Shown here one piece after another: positions 41,957-50,272 of a DNA stretch of 64,000 nucleotides (position 1 is its first letter; each line of letters begins with the position of its first letter). This DNA comes from an uncultured Nocardioides sp. (GTDB lineage: Bacteria; Actinomycetota; Actinomycetes; Propionibacteriales; Nocardioidaceae), in assembly GCF_947488025.1 (NCBI RefSeq), contig NZ_CANKYS010000010.1:62001-126000 (forward strand), read 5' to 3'. The notes beneath the pieces are model-generated. The model was not told the origin of the DNA, searched no databases, and saw only the letters and a program-made list of their open reading frames with translations. The position numbers were made by a program, and so were the translations under genes.

Positions 41957-42823
41957 TCAGGGCGCGAGGAGCTCCGTCGCCACGACCTTGCCCTTGCGGT
42001 GGTGCACCACCAGCATCGCCCCGGGCTCGAGCGCGACGTCCGGCACCTGCAGGGCGTCGAGCACGGTCGGCAGCACGGGCCGGTGGGTGCACAGGACGGC
42101 GCCACCGCTGTCGAGGTCGCCGACGAGGAGGTCGTCGACGAGGTCCACGACGCCCTCCAGCGTGGCGCCCTCCTCGCTCAGCTCGTCGTGGAGCTCCAGC
42201 GGCCAGCCGGTCACGTCGGCGTACGGCGCCACCGTCTGCACGCAGCGGGCGCTGGAGGAGGTGTGGACGGCCATCACGTCGAAGGCCGCCAGGAGCGGCA
42301 CCAGCCGCTGCGACTGCGTCTCGCCGAGCCGGATGAGGGGCCGCAGCCGGTCGTCCTTGCGCCACGCACTCCGGGAGCGCGCCTTCGCGTGGCGGAGCAC
42401 CACGAGCGTGCGGGTACGACGTCGCAGCGGGCGCGCCTCGGCCAGGGTGTCGCGGTCGTAGGGGTAGGTCAGGCGCTGCTCCGCGTCCTGCCACGGCACC
42501 CACTCGACGGCGTCGATCTCGGCGTTGGGGCGGTAGCCGGAGACGTCGTCGCTGCCCACGACCCGGGCGGTCCAGTAGTCGACGGACTTCCAGCGGCCGT
42601 TGGACATCCGGTAGCGCTGCTGCGCCAGGGCCGGCCCGAGGCGTACGTCGAGCCCGGTCTCCTCGGCCACCTCGCGCACCGCCGCGGTCACGACGTGCTC
42701 CCCCGGGTCGAGCTTGCCCTTGGGGAAGGACCAGTCGTCGTACTTGGGGCGGTGCACCAGGAGCACCTCGCCGCCCTTGCGGGTCACCACGGCACCGGCA
42801 GCGCGCACGTCGCGGGGCTCCAT
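41957..42823 (-). CDS. mutT1: NUDIX hydrolase fused to a histidine phosphatase (MutT1 type)
   Basis: From ATG 42823 the 288-residue protein starts MEPRDVRAAGAVVTRKGGEV. The NUDIX box is GKLDPGEHVVTAAVREVAEE followed by TGL, at about residues 38-60. The second half is a histidine phosphatase domain with the catalytic RHAKA (LVVLRHAKARSRSAW), TSSSARCVQT and VLCTHRPVLP. This two-domain protein matches mycobacterial MutT1, which degrades 8-oxo-GTP or diadenosine polyphosphates. In mycobacteria it is a neighbour of ppk. Start codons of this gene and the divergent gene nearly coincide, and no ribosome site is visible. Confidence 0.9.
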   Translation of the reverse strand: MEPRDVRAAGAVVTRKGGEVLLVHRPKYDDWSFPKGKLDPGEHVVTAAVREVAEETGLDVRLGPALAQQRYRMSNGRWKSVDYWTARVVGSDDVSGYRPNAEIDAVEWVPWQDAEQRLTYPYDRDTLAEARPLRRRTRTLVVLRHAKARSRSAWRKDDRLRPLIRLGETQSQRLVPLLAAFDVMAVHTSSSARCVQTVAPYADVTGWPLELHDELSEEGATLEGVVDLVDDLLVGDLDSGGAVLCTHRPVLPTVLDALQVPDVALEPGAMLVVHHRKGKVVATELLAP

Positions 42824-42863
42824 GGAAGTAGTCTCACACCCACCCGACCCCGCGAGGAGCCCT

Positions 42864-43910
42864 GTGCCACATCGTGTCGTGCCGCGCGCGGCGCTGGCCG
42901 TCGTGGTGGCCCTCGCGCTGGCGGCCGCCGGGTTCGTCGCCTGGCGCGCGCTGGCGCCCGCGACCCCCCTGGCGCGGGCGATGGAGCTGGCTCCCGACGA
43001 CGCGACGCGCTTCTCGTGGACGGACTGGGAGGGCGTACGCCGTGAGCTGGGCGCCGACGTCGACGCCGGCTCCTCGGCCGGGCAGGTCGACGCCTTCCTG
43101 TCCGACGCCTTCGCCGCCGACCTTTCCTCGATGTCGGCGCTCGGCACGTCGGCCGGGGTGATGCAGGACCAGCTGGGCTTCTCCCCCGCCACCGTCTCGT
43201 GGGAGCTGTTCGCCCAGTCCGGCTCGGGCGCGGTCGAGGTGCTGGGTGTCGACGGCGTGGACCTGGACGCGGTGGCCGACCGCCTGGCCGACCTGGGCTG
43301 GGCCGAGCCCGAGGAGGCCGACGGCGTGTGGGTCGGCGGCCCCGACGTGCTGGCCGGGACGGGCGCGATGCTGACCCCGGAGCTGCAGCACGTCGCGCTG
43401 CTCGCCGACGAGGGCCTCGTGCTGACCTCCGACCAGGCGCCCTACCTCGAGGCGGTGCTGGAGGGCGACGACGGGCCGGAGGACCTGGCCGAGCTGGCCG
43501 GGTCGCTGGACGAGCCCCTGACCGCGGCGGTGTACGACGGCGCGTACGCCTGTGAGCACCTCGCGATGTCGCAGGCCGACGACGACGCGCAGGCCGAGGC
43601 CGACCAGCTCGTGGAGGCGGCGGGCGACGTCCATCCGCTGACCGGCTTCGCGATGGGCGTGCTGCCGGGAGGCGCCGTACGCGCCGTGATGCAGGTCGAG
43701 GACGCCGACGACGCGCCCGGCGACGCGGAGGCCCGCGCCCGGCTCGCGGCGGGACCCGCGCCCGGGCAGGGCGGGGAGTTCGCCGACCGGTTCTCGGTCG
43801 AGCGGGCCGGCTCGGAGGGCCGGGAGGTGGTGCTGGACCTGCGTCCGAGCCCGGGCACGTACGTGCTGTCGGACCTCACGAGCGGCCCGGTGCTGTTCGC
43901 CACCTGCTGA
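42864..43910 (+). CDS. membrane-anchored protein of unknown function
   Basis: The GTG at 42864 follows GCGAGGAGCCCT and is preferred to an in-frame ATG at 42822 without such a site. The 348-residue product has one N-terminal helix (RAALAVVVALALAAAGFVAW) and no lipobox, so the rest is outside the cell. The exterior domain is acidic and Ala/Leu-rich, with SWTDWEGVRRELGADVDAGS, WELFAQSGSGAVEVLGVDGV, LTPELQHVALLADEGLVLTS and a single late Cys. I do not recognise a family. It is divergent from mutT1. Confidence 0.7.
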   Translation: MPHRVVPRAALAVVVALALAAAGFVAWRALAPATPLARAMELAPDDATRFSWTDWEGVRRELGADVDAGSSAGQVDAFLSDAFAADLSSMSALGTSAGVMQDQLGFSPATVSWELFAQSGSGAVEVLGVDGVDLDAVADRLADLGWAEPEEADGVWVGGPDVLAGTGAMLTPELQHVALLADEGLVLTSDQAPYLEAVLEGDDGPEDLAELAGSLDEPLTAAVYDGAYACEHLAMSQADDDAQAEADQLVEAAGDVHPLTGFAMGVLPGGAVRAVMQVEDADDAPGDAEARARLAAGPAPGQGGEFADRFSVERAGSEGREVVLDLRPSPGTYVLSDLTSGPVLFATC

Positions 43911-43920
43911 GCGGCGGCCG

Positions 43921-44082
43921 TCAGTCCTGCGGCTTGCGGGGCGTGACTCCGAGGATGCGGTCGATCTCCTCCTGGGAGAGGTGCTCCTCGGACTCGCTCG
44001 CAGCGATGATCAGCGTGGTGGTCAGCTCGACCTCGCCGAGGAGGTCGCCGTCCTCGAGGGTCACGTCGAACTGGTCGTGCAT
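43921..44082 (-). CDS. small conserved-looking acidic protein
   Basis: The ATG at 44082 follows GGAGGGTGACG, an excellent ribosome site, and gives 53 residues starting MHDQFDVTLEDGDLLGEVEL. The frame reaches back to 44121, but without a comparable start. The sequence has a strand-like first half (VELTTTLIIAA) and a helical second half (SEEHLSQEEIDRILGV) with a basic end. It has no signal peptide. I know no function. Confidence 0.65.
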   Translation of the reverse strand: MHDQFDVTLEDGDLLGEVELTTTLIIAASESEEHLSQEEIDRILGVTPRKPQD

Positions 44083-44204
44083 CGTCACCCTCCTGACGTC
44101 TGTGGTGGTCGTGCGGGCCATTCGACCCTAGGTCTTCGCTCCAAGTCTGACGGATGCGTGTGCGCCGCGACATGACCCGAACGTGTCAAGTGTGCCCCGA
44201 AATC

Positions 44205-44244
44205 GAGTCTGGCCCCACCCCACTGAGGGGGAGGAGCCAGACTC
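44205..44244 (-). terminator. terminator after the cold-shock gene
   Basis: Outer arms GAGTCTGGC and GCCAGACTC pair perfectly, extended by a C-rich/G-rich inner stem around the loop. It begins 36 bases after the csp stop on the minus strand. Confidence 0.7.
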
Positions 44245-44279
44245 TTGATCAGATCTGGAACAGATCCGGCGTCAGCCGA

Positions 44280-44483
44280 TCAGACCGGACGGACGTTCTC
44301 CGCCTGCGGGCCCTTGGGGCCCTGCGTGACGTCGAACTCGACCTTCTGGTTCTCGTCCAGCGACTTGTAGCCGTTGGTCTGGATGGCCGAGTAGTGCACG
44401 AAGACGTCGTCGCCGCCGTCCTCCTGCGCAATGAAGCCGAAACCCTTCTCGGCGTTGAACCACTTAACGGTGCCCTGAGCCAT
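44280..44483 (-). CDS. cold-shock protein (CspA family)
   Basis: The 67-residue protein begins [20 protein letters not shown] and includes [10 protein letters not shown], so both RNA-binding motifs (KGFGFI and VFVHYSAI) are intact. It is a single OB-fold that binds single-stranded RNA or DNA. AGAGGAG lies 12 bases before the ATG at 44483. The upstream 165 bases to 44648 hold no other minus-strand gene and probably form a long 5' leader, common for csp genes. Confidence 0.97.
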   Translation of the reverse strand: MAQGTVKWFNAEKGFGFIAQEDGGDDVFVHYSAIQTNGYKSLDENQKVEFDVTQGPKGPQAENVRPV

Positions 44484-44648
44484 GATGCTCGTTACTCCTC
44501 TGTAGGGGCGGGAGTCGCCACTTCGACGACCCGCACCAGATGCGGTGACACGCCGCTTGAGACTCACGAGCTGGCAGGGCCCGAAGAACAAACGCCGTTG
44601 GATCACAAACTCCGCGGGCGTCTACCTGCTGGAACTTGCACCTGTTGC

Positions 44649-44810
44649 ATGACAAACACTACCAACAAATCGCGCCGCGTCACTGGTCGTGCACCACGTG
44701 CTGGTGAACAACCGTCGAACGCGGCTGAGCTGATGTCAGCTCACATCGACCACAGCCTCGCCGCCAGCATGCTCGCGGCGGACGCCGACGCTGCTGCGGC
44801 TGCCGGCTGA
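44649..44810 (+). CDS. possible 53-residue protein upstream of tRNA-Lys
   Basis: An ATG at 44649 opens 53 codons starting MTNTTNKSRRVTGRAPRAGE and ending in an Ala-rich helix (HIDHSLAASMLAADADAAAA). Codon use in the second half is actinobacterial with GC-rich third positions, but there is no clear ribosome site. It is divergent from the csp gene. It may be a small regulatory protein or nothing. Confidence 0.3.
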   Translation: MTNTTNKSRRVTGRAPRAGEQPSNAAELMSAHIDHSLAASMLAADADAAAAAG

Positions 44811-44851
44811 CGGGTCTGGAATGATCGCCGGAGCCGCGGCCAGTCCCGCGC

Positions 44852-44927
44852 GGGCCTCTAGCTCAATTGGTAGAGCAGCGGACTTTTAATCCGTTGGTTC
44901 AGGGTTCGAGCCCCTGGAGGCCTACCA
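44852..44927 (+). tRNA. tRNA-Lys(TTT)
   Basis: The 76-base cloverleaf runs from GGGCCTC to GAGGCCT followed by A-CCA. The D arm is AGCTCAATTGGTAGAGC, the anticodon loop CTTTTAA gives anticodon TTT, and the T arm is CAGGGTTCGAGCCCCTG. CCA is encoded. Confidence 0.97.
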
Positions 44928-45019
44928 GTCGTCCGAGATCACAGCAGCGCGAGCTGGGCAGGTTTGCCCGGTCCGGGGAGAATGATCGCTCACGCCCGCC
45001 CCAGCACGACCGGAGTCAC

Positions 45020-46081
45020 ATGTCCGCGCCCTCTGCCGCCGTCCTCGACGCACCGTCCCGGAGCGAGCACCTGCAGCGGCGCCCCTACACGTTCCTGGTG
45101 GCCAACGCCGCCCTCATCGGCGCGGTCACGTTCGTCGCCAGCTGGATGCTCGACCGGCCGGTCGCCGACCCCGAGGGCAGCTTCCTCGGCCCGTCGTGGG
45201 TGCGCCTCCCGGTGCTGTGCGCGACGGCGATCGTCCTGGACCTGGTCCCGCGCGCCCTGTGGCAGGGACGGTTCGACCCGGGCCGCACCGTCGCCGCGGC
45301 GCGGCACCGGCTGCGTACGCACTGGACGCGCGCTCGCCTGCAGCTCGTGGTCATCGGCATCTCCGGCTTCTACGTCGTCTACGTCGCCTACCGCAACCTG
45401 AAGTCGCTGCTGCCGCTGGTGCGCGAGGTGAAGTACGACAGCGAGCTGCGGGTGCTGGACCGCCTCCTGCTGCTCGGCCGCGATCCCGCGACCCTGACGC
45501 AGGACATCTTCGGCACCGGCCTGTCGGCGCACGTGCTCTCCGCTGTCTACCTCGCCTACATCCCGCTCGTCGCGATCCTCGTCACCGTCTGGCTGGTGTG
45601 GTCGCGCAACATCGGCCACGGCTGGTGGTTCGTCACCGCGCAGGGGATCGCGTGGACGCTCGGCACCGTGTCCTACTACCTGCTGCCGACGCTCGGCCCC
45701 GGGATCATGTACCCCTGGCTGGCCAGCGACCTGACGCCCAACGGCACGTCCGACCTGATGGACTCCCTGGTCTACTCCCGCCACGGGTTCCTGTGGGGCG
45801 AGGGCGACTACCAGGGCGTCGCCGGGTTCGCGAGCCTGCACACCGCCATCGCCCTGCTGTGGGCGCTGATGGCCCAGGCCACCGTGCGCAGCCGGGCGAT
45901 CCGCACCGTCTTCTGGGTCAACTTCGCCCTGACGGTCGTGGCGACCCTCTACTTCGGGTGGCACTACCTCGCCGACGACCTCGCCGGGGCCGCCATTGCG
46001 ATCATCGCCTTCCGCGTCGCGGGGCGCGTGACGGGGCACGACCTCCGTCGCAGGGCGCCAGACCAGCCGGTCCCGAGCTGA
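45020..46081 (+). CDS. PAP2-superfamily membrane phosphatase/transferase
   Basis: The ATG at 45020 gives 353 residues with about seven hydrophobic helices. Towards the C-terminus it has GVAGFASLHTAIALLWALMA (the S-x-H motif) and LYFGWHYLADDLAGAAIAII (the final H...D), which are two of the three PAP2 active-site motifs. The K..R-type first motif is not obvious and may be VREVKYDSELR. Similarity in layout is to the AUR1/inositol-phosphotransferase-like branch found in actinobacteria. It could process a lipid phosphate or transfer an inositol phosphate at the outer face of the membrane. The substrate is not known. Confidence 0.82.
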   Translation: MSAPSAAVLDAPSRSEHLQRRPYTFLVANAALIGAVTFVASWMLDRPVADPEGSFLGPSWVRLPVLCATAIVLDLVPRALWQGRFDPGRTVAAARHRLRTHWTRARLQLVVIGISGFYVVYVAYRNLKSLLPLVREVKYDSELRVLDRLLLLGRDPATLTQDIFGTGLSAHVLSAVYLAYIPLVAILVTVWLVWSRNIGHGWWFVTAQGIAWTLGTVSYYLLPTLGPGIMYPWLASDLTPNGTSDLMDSLVYSRHGFLWGEGDYQGVAGFASLHTAIALLWALMAQATVRSRAIRTVFWVNFALTVVATLYFGWHYLADDLAGAAIAIIAFRVAGRVTGHDLRRRAPDQPVPS

Positions 46082-46118
46082 CCCGGACGTTGCACCCGGA
46101 CGGCGTACGCCGCTGGGC

Positions 46119-47606
46119 TCAGGCGCCGCCGACCCGGTCGGCGGGCACGCCGCGCACGCCGGAGTCGGTGAGCTCGGCCTCGTGGGCCGCGGCCGCCTCG
46201 AGCTCCTGGCGCCGGGTCTCCTCCATCATCGCGCGGGTGGCGTCGTAGATCCCCGGGTCGGAGACCAGGTCGGCCGCGCCGCGGCGCAGCCGGGCGAGCG
46301 CCGCACGGGCGAAGATCTGCTGCTCGGTGGTGGTGCGCTCCGAGCGGTTGTTGCTGATGAAGGTGATCGCCCAGCGCATCAGCGCGGAGACCTGGTTCTT
46401 GAAGCCGGTGAGGTAGACGAGGTGGACGCCCAGCCACATCAGCCACGCCACGATGCCGGTCAGCCGGAGCTTGCCGACCATCGCGACCGCGCGGAAGCGG
46501 CTGATGATCGCCATCGAGCCCTTGTCGAAGTACTTGAACGGCGGCTGCGGCGCCTTGCCCTCGAGCCGGTTGTCGATCTCCTTGGCGGCGTACTTCGCGC
46601 CCTGGATCGCGACCTGCGCGACGCCGGGGAGGTTGTCGAGGGCGATCATGTCGCCGACGACGAACACCTCGGGGTGCCCGGGGAGGGTGAGGTCGGGGTT
46701 GACCGCGATGCGGCCGGCGCGGTCGAGCGGGGCGCCCGTCTGCTCCGACAGCGTCTTGCCGAGCGGGTTGGCCTGCACGCCGGCGGCCCAGATCTTGGCG
46801 ACGGAGTTGATCCGCTCGGTGTGGCCGTCCTTGAACTTCACGTCGAGGCCGCGCTCGTCGACGTCGGTGACCATCGCGCCGAGCATGACCTCGACGCCGA
46901 GCTTCTCCAGCTCGCCCTTGGCCTTCTCGCCGAGCTTGCTGCCGAAGGGCGGCAGCACCTGGCCGGCGGCGTCGATGAGCACGATGCGGGCGGTGCGGGT
47001 GTTGATCGCGCGGAAGTCCTTGCGGAGCGTGCGGTGCGCGAGCTCGGCGATCTGGCCGGCCATCTCCACGCCGGTCGGGCCGGCGCCGACGACGACGAAG
47101 GTGAGGAGGTGGTCGACGTCGTCGCCGCGGGTGGCACCGAGCTCGGCCATCTCGAAGGCGCCGAAGATGCGGCCGCGCAGCTCGAGGGCGTCGTCGATGC
47201 TCTTCATGCCGGGGGCGAACTCGGCGAAGTGGTCGTTGCCGAAGTAGGACTGGCCGGCGCCCGCGGCGACCAGCAGGGAGTCGTACGACGTCACGGTGTC
47301 ACGGCCCAGCACCTGCGAGGTGACCGTCTTGGCGGTGAGGTCGATGCCGGTGACCTCGCCGAGGATGACCGTCGCGTTGTCCTGGCTGCTCAGCACCTCG
47401 CGGGTGGGCGGGGCGATCTCGCCCTCGGACAGGATGCCGGTCGCCACCTGGTAGAGCAGCGGCTGGAAGAGGTGGTGGGTGGTCTTGGCGATGACGGTGA
47501 CGTCGACGTCGGACCTCCGCAGTGCCTTCGTGCCGAAGAGGCCGCCGAAGCCGGAACCGATCACCACGACCTTGTGACGGGATGACTGCGTCGTGGTCGA
47601 GGTCAT
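46119..47606 (-). CDS. ndh: type II NADH dehydrogenase
   Basis: The 495-residue protein starts after AGGAGCATCC with MTSTTTQSSRHKVVVIGSGF and has the FAD-binding G-x-G-x2-G (VVIGSGFGGLFG). The NADH-binding site is TFVVVGAGPTGVEMAGQIAE near residue 170. The second FAD contact is PEVFVVGDMIALDNLPGVAQ. The C-terminal 110 residues hold an amphipathic or membrane segment (LMWLGVHLVYLTGFKNQVSA) that places it on the inner face of the membrane. It oxidises NADH and reduces menaquinone without pumping protons. It is divergent from the RsbW-like gene. Confidence 0.95.
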   Translation of the reverse strand: MTSTTTQSSRHKVVVIGSGFGGLFGTKALRRSDVDVTVIAKTTHHLFQPLLYQVATGILSEGEIAPPTREVLSSQDNATVILGEVTGIDLTAKTVTSQVLGRDTVTSYDSLLVAAGAGQSYFGNDHFAEFAPGMKSIDDALELRGRIFGAFEMAELGATRGDDVDHLLTFVVVGAGPTGVEMAGQIAELAHRTLRKDFRAINTRTARIVLIDAAGQVLPPFGSKLGEKAKGELEKLGVEVMLGAMVTDVDERGLDVKFKDGHTERINSVAKIWAAGVQANPLGKTLSEQTGAPLDRAGRIAVNPDLTLPGHPEVFVVGDMIALDNLPGVAQVAIQGAKYAAKEIDNRLEGKAPQPPFKYFDKGSMAIISRFRAVAMVGKLRLTGIVAWLMWLGVHLVYLTGFKNQVSALMRWAITFISNNRSERTTTEQQIFARAALARLRRGAADLVSDPGIYDATRAMMEETRRQELEAAAAHEAELTDSGVRGVPADRVGGA

Positions 47607-47830
47607 GGATGCTCCTGGGGTCGAAGGTGCGTCGTGCCGTCCACTGGGAGCTCCATTCTCCTCCTGGGGCGTGCACCGGGCGAAACGCCGGGCGCGTCTG
47701 CTTGCTCACACCACTACCCCGACGGATAAGAAACTATGGTGGCCGTCGAGGTTTGAACCACCCGCTGGTGGGCAATGATCGCTCCACTGGACTGCCTGCC
47801 CCCCTCGCACACCCCTTGAAAAGAGTCCCA
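47607..47830. promoter_or_regulatory. divergent intergenic region between ndh and the RsbW-like gene
   Basis: These 224 bases should carry the promoters of both genes. GATAAGAAACTATGG at about 47727-47741 is the most AT-rich part and the likeliest core promoter region. GAAAAGAG lies just before the GTG at 47831. No repeat, hairpin or small gene is apparent. Confidence 0.3.
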
Positions 47831-48763
47831 GTGCCGCTGAGCTCCGAGTTGACGCTGGCGTCCTCGCCGCGCGCTGCGGCCGACGCGCGTCGCTGGGTGG
47901 GTGAGGTGTGCCAGCGCCTGGAGCGGCCCGACCTCGTCGAGTGCGCCGAGCTCGGGGTGTCGGAGCTGGTGGCCAACGCGATCCTGCACGCCGCCGCCCC
48001 CTACAAGGTCCGTGTGCGCGGCACCGCGTCCCACCCGCGCATCGAGGTGGTGGACGGCTCGCCCCGCCCCCCGGTGCCGCCCGCTCCGGTCGAGGGCGAC
48101 GACCTCGACCTGCTGCTCACCTTCGGCCGCGGTCTGGCGATGGTCGCCCAGTGCGCGGTCGCCTGGGGCGCGACGATCGAGTCCGACGGCAAGATCGTCT
48201 GGTTCGAGCCCGCGCCCGAGATGACCGACTCCGGGTCCGCGGAGTGGGTCATCGACCACCACGACCGCTCGCGGCCCGAGCCCACCAGCGACGGCGCGGT
48301 CGACGTACGCCTCCTGCGCATCGACGTCCCGCTCTACACCTCGCTCAAGCAGCAGTACCACGAGCTGCGGCGCGAGCTGCGCCTGCTGTCGCTCTCGCAC
48401 CAGTCCGACTACCCCCTCGCCGGCGACCTGACGTCGATGTTCGCGAACTTCGAGCGACAGTTCCCCGAGACCTTCCGCGAGCAGATCCAGCAGGCGGAGA
48501 CGCGCGGGCTGCCCAAGGTCGACGTCGCGTTCCCGATGGTCCGCGAGGCCGGCCCCATCTTCGTGACGATGACCGAGATGTTCGACGTCGCCGACGCGTT
48601 CTGCCGGGCCGAGCGGCTGCTCTCGATGGCCCGCACCCCACGCCAGCGCGCCCTGCACAACTGGTTGCTCACCGAGCTGGTCCACCAGCTCGACGGGGCG
48701 GCCGCCCAGCCGTGGAGCGGCAGTCCGGGCGCGGCGTCGCCGTCCACGAGCCGGGTCGGCTGA
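47831..48763 (+). CDS. ATP-binding anti-sigma-factor-kinase-like protein (RsbW/HATPase_c_2)
   Basis: The GTG at 47831 gives 310 residues. Residues 5-125 form a GHKL ATPase of the RsbW type: ECAELGVSELVANAILHAAA (N box), PRIEVVDGSPRPPVP (D-x-S/G) and LLTFGRGLAMVAQCAVAWGA (G box). The C-terminal 170 residues form a helical domain with LKQQYHELRRELRLLSLSHQ and FCRAERLLSMARTPRQRALH, resembling regulatory or sensor coiled coils in actinobacterial RsbW-like proteins. It probably binds or phosphorylates an anti-sigma antagonist or controls a sigma factor. No sigma gene is adjacent. Confidence 0.75.
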   Translation: MPLSSELTLASSPRAAADARRWVGEVCQRLERPDLVECAELGVSELVANAILHAAAPYKVRVRGTASHPRIEVVDGSPRPPVPPAPVEGDDLDLLLTFGRGLAMVAQCAVAWGATIESDGKIVWFEPAPEMTDSGSAEWVIDHHDRSRPEPTSDGAVDVRLLRIDVPLYTSLKQQYHELRRELRLLSLSHQSDYPLAGDLTSMFANFERQFPETFREQIQQAETRGLPKVDVAFPMVREAGPIFVTMTEMFDVADAFCRAERLLSMARTPRQRALHNWLLTELVHQLDGAAAQPWSGSPGAASPSTSRVG

Positions 48764-48789
48764 GCCACCTCCCCTGGGGGCCGTGGGCG

Positions 48790-49143
48790 TCAGCCCCAGC
48801 CGAGCTCGTGGAGGCGCCCGTCGTCGAGCCCGAAGTGATGGGCGACCTCGTGGACCACCGTGATGCGCACCTCGTGCTCGAGGTCCTCGACGGTGTCGGC
48901 CATGTCGAGCAGCGGCCCGCGGAAGAGCAGGATCCGGTCCGGCAGCATGCCGGCGTGGTTGGCCGGCCGCTCGGTGAGCGCCAGCCCGTCGTAGAGCCCG
49001 AGCAGGTCGGGGTCGTCCGCCGGCGCCTCCGGCTCGACGAGGACGACGACGTTGTCCACGAGCCGGGCGAGGTCGTCGGGGAGGCCGTCGAGGGCCCGCT
49101 CGACCATGGCGTCGAACGCGGCAGGGTCGAGGTCGATCGGCAT
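48790..49143 (-). CDS. zinc metallopeptidase-fold protein (HExxH)
   Basis: The 117-residue protein has the motif TVVHEVAHHFGLDDGRLHEL near the C-terminus: H-E-x2-H with a third metal ligand, probably the later His or Asp in GLDDGRLHELG. The family is a small minimal-gluzincin type found across actinobacteria and proteobacteria, with the start MPIDLDPAAFDAMVERALDG. There is no signal peptide, so it is cytoplasmic. A physiological substrate is not known. It converges with the RsbW-like gene. Confidence 0.85.
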   Translation of the reverse strand: MPIDLDPAAFDAMVERALDGLPDDLARLVDNVVVLVEPEAPADDPDLLGLYDGLALTERPANHAGMLPDRILLFRGPLLDMADTVEDLEHEVRITVVHEVAHHFGLDDGRLHELGWG

Positions 49144-49198
49144 GGCGCCAGCCTAGAGCGGCGCCGAAACGGTCCGGCCCGTGCACACGGGCCCTGAA

Positions 49199-49240
49199 AT
49201 GACCGGAAGGGTGAGCCTGGTGGCTCACCCTTCCGGTCAT
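49199..49240 (-). terminator. terminator after tRNA-Asp
   Basis: A perfect 19-bp stem, ATGACCGGAAGGGTGAGCC paired with its reverse complement, has the 4-base loop TGGT. It begins 4 bases past the 3' end of the tRNA on the minus strand. It lies 55 bases upstream of the metallopeptidase gene start. Confidence 0.85.
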
Positions 49241-49244
49241 GCGT

Positions 49245-49321
49245 TGGCGACCCCGACGGGACTCGAACCCGCGGCCTCCGCCGTGACAGGGCGGCGCGCT
49301 AACCAACTGCGCTACGGGGCC
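49245..49321 (-). tRNA. tRNA-Asp(GTC)
   Basis: The minus strand reads GGCCCCGTAGCGCAGTTGGT through anticodon loop CTGTCAC (anticodon GTC) to the T arm GCGGGTTCGAGTCCCGT and ends in GCCA. The acceptor GGCCCCG pairs with CGGGGTC with one G-T. CCA is encoded. Confidence 0.96.
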
Positions 49322-49424
49322 AGGTGTGGTGCTGGTGCTCCTCCGGTCGTGCTGGTGAAGCGGGTGGAACTCTAACCCATGCTCTTCGGCGACACCCAAT
49401 CGGCGTCGACCCCCAACCGGATCG

Positions 49425-49497
49425 CACCCCCAACCGGATTCGAACCGGCGCTACCGCCGTGAAAGGGCGGGGTCCTGGGCCGCTAGACGATGGGGGC
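49425..49497 (-). tRNA. tRNA-Glu(TTC)
   Basis: The minus strand reads GCCCCCATCGTCTAGCGGCC through the anticodon loop CTTTCAC (anticodon TTC) to the T arm GCCGGTTCGAATCCGGT and acceptor end TGGGGGT-G. CCA is not encoded. Directly beyond the 3' end the last 14 or so bases of the gene are repeated (CCCCCAACCGGAT at 49410 and 49427). Confidence 0.95.
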
Positions 49498-49658
49498 CAG
49501 CTCGTCCGGGACGGACCCGATCGAGCAGCGCCCAGCATAGGGGCAGCGGCCGTGACGCTCCCAACCTGCGTGCTCCGAGAGACAGATCACTGCCCGACCC
49601 GTGGACGACTTTTCGCAGACACGCCACGACTTGCCACACGTTTGACTAATCTTGACTC

Positions 49659-50048
49659 GTGAGCACTGACCGGCAGCTGCGATTCCTCGTGGTCGACGAC
49701 AACGAGGACATCCGCGACGTCTTTTGCCGCCTGGTCGAGCGGGCCGGTCACGAGGCCGCGACGGCGTACGACGGCCAGGACGCGGTGGAGGTCCTGGAGC
49801 GCGAGCGCTTCGACGTCATGCTGCTCGACCTGACCATGCCCAGGATGACCGGTGTCGAGGTGGTGCGCTGGCTGCGCGACCGGCCCGACGTCGCACCCGA
49901 CCTGCGCATCGTGGTCATCTCCGCCTGGGCCGGTGAGAACCGCGCGGTCCTCCAAGAACTCGGCATCACGACCGTCATGCAGAAGCCGCTGCGCATCCAG
50001 CAGCTGACCGACCTGATAGCCGAGACACTGCGCGACCTGGAGTCCTGA
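49659..50048 (+). CDS. single-domain response regulator (receiver only)
   Basis: The 129-residue protein is a lone CheY-like receiver: acidic pocket FLVVDDNEDIRD, phosphorylation site MLLDLTMPRMTGVEVVRWL, the switch Ser in IVVISAWAGE, and the Lys in TVMQKPLRIQQL. It has no output domain. GTG 49659 is 6 bases after TAATCT (49647-49652), so the transcript is probably leaderless. A histidine kinase gene lies 1.3 kb downstream on the same strand, behind a P450 gene, and may be its partner. Confidence 0.9.
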   Translation: MSTDRQLRFLVVDDNEDIRDVFCRLVERAGHEAATAYDGQDAVEVLERERFDVMLLDLTMPRMTGVEVVRWLRDRPDVAPDLRIVVISAWAGENRAVLQELGITTVMQKPLRIQQLTDLIAETLRDLES

Positions 50049-50143
50049 CCCCGACCCCCCGTCTGCACCTCGGGCACGGACCTCCGCGTCGTCACCCTGC
50101 ACGCCGCCCGGCGTGTTCCACCCCACCACCCCTGGAGAACACC

Positions 50144-50239
50144 ATGATGAACCGCATCCGCACCGCCATCGAAGCCAAGCGCGCCGCCGAGCAGACCCGG
50201 TCCTACTACGTCTGGCGCCCGGGCCCCGGCCGCAAGTGA
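50144..50239 (+). CDS. 31-residue basic micro-protein
   Basis: The frame starts ATG-ATG at 50144 after TGGAGAACACC, a good ribosome site, and encodes MMNRIRTAIEAKRAAEQTRS followed by YYVWRPGPGRK. An N-terminal amphipathic helix rich in Arg/Lys precedes a short Tyr-Tyr-Val-Trp segment and a basic Gly/Pro tail. It stands alone in a 224-base gap between the receiver and P450 genes. Short proteins with this MM.RIRTAI start occur in actinobacteria as far as I recall. Function is unknown. Confidence 0.5.
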   Translation: MMNRIRTAIEAKRAAEQTRSYYVWRPGPGRK

Positions 50240-50272
50240 CCTCGGGTCGACGCGCGCAATGATCCACGCGTC

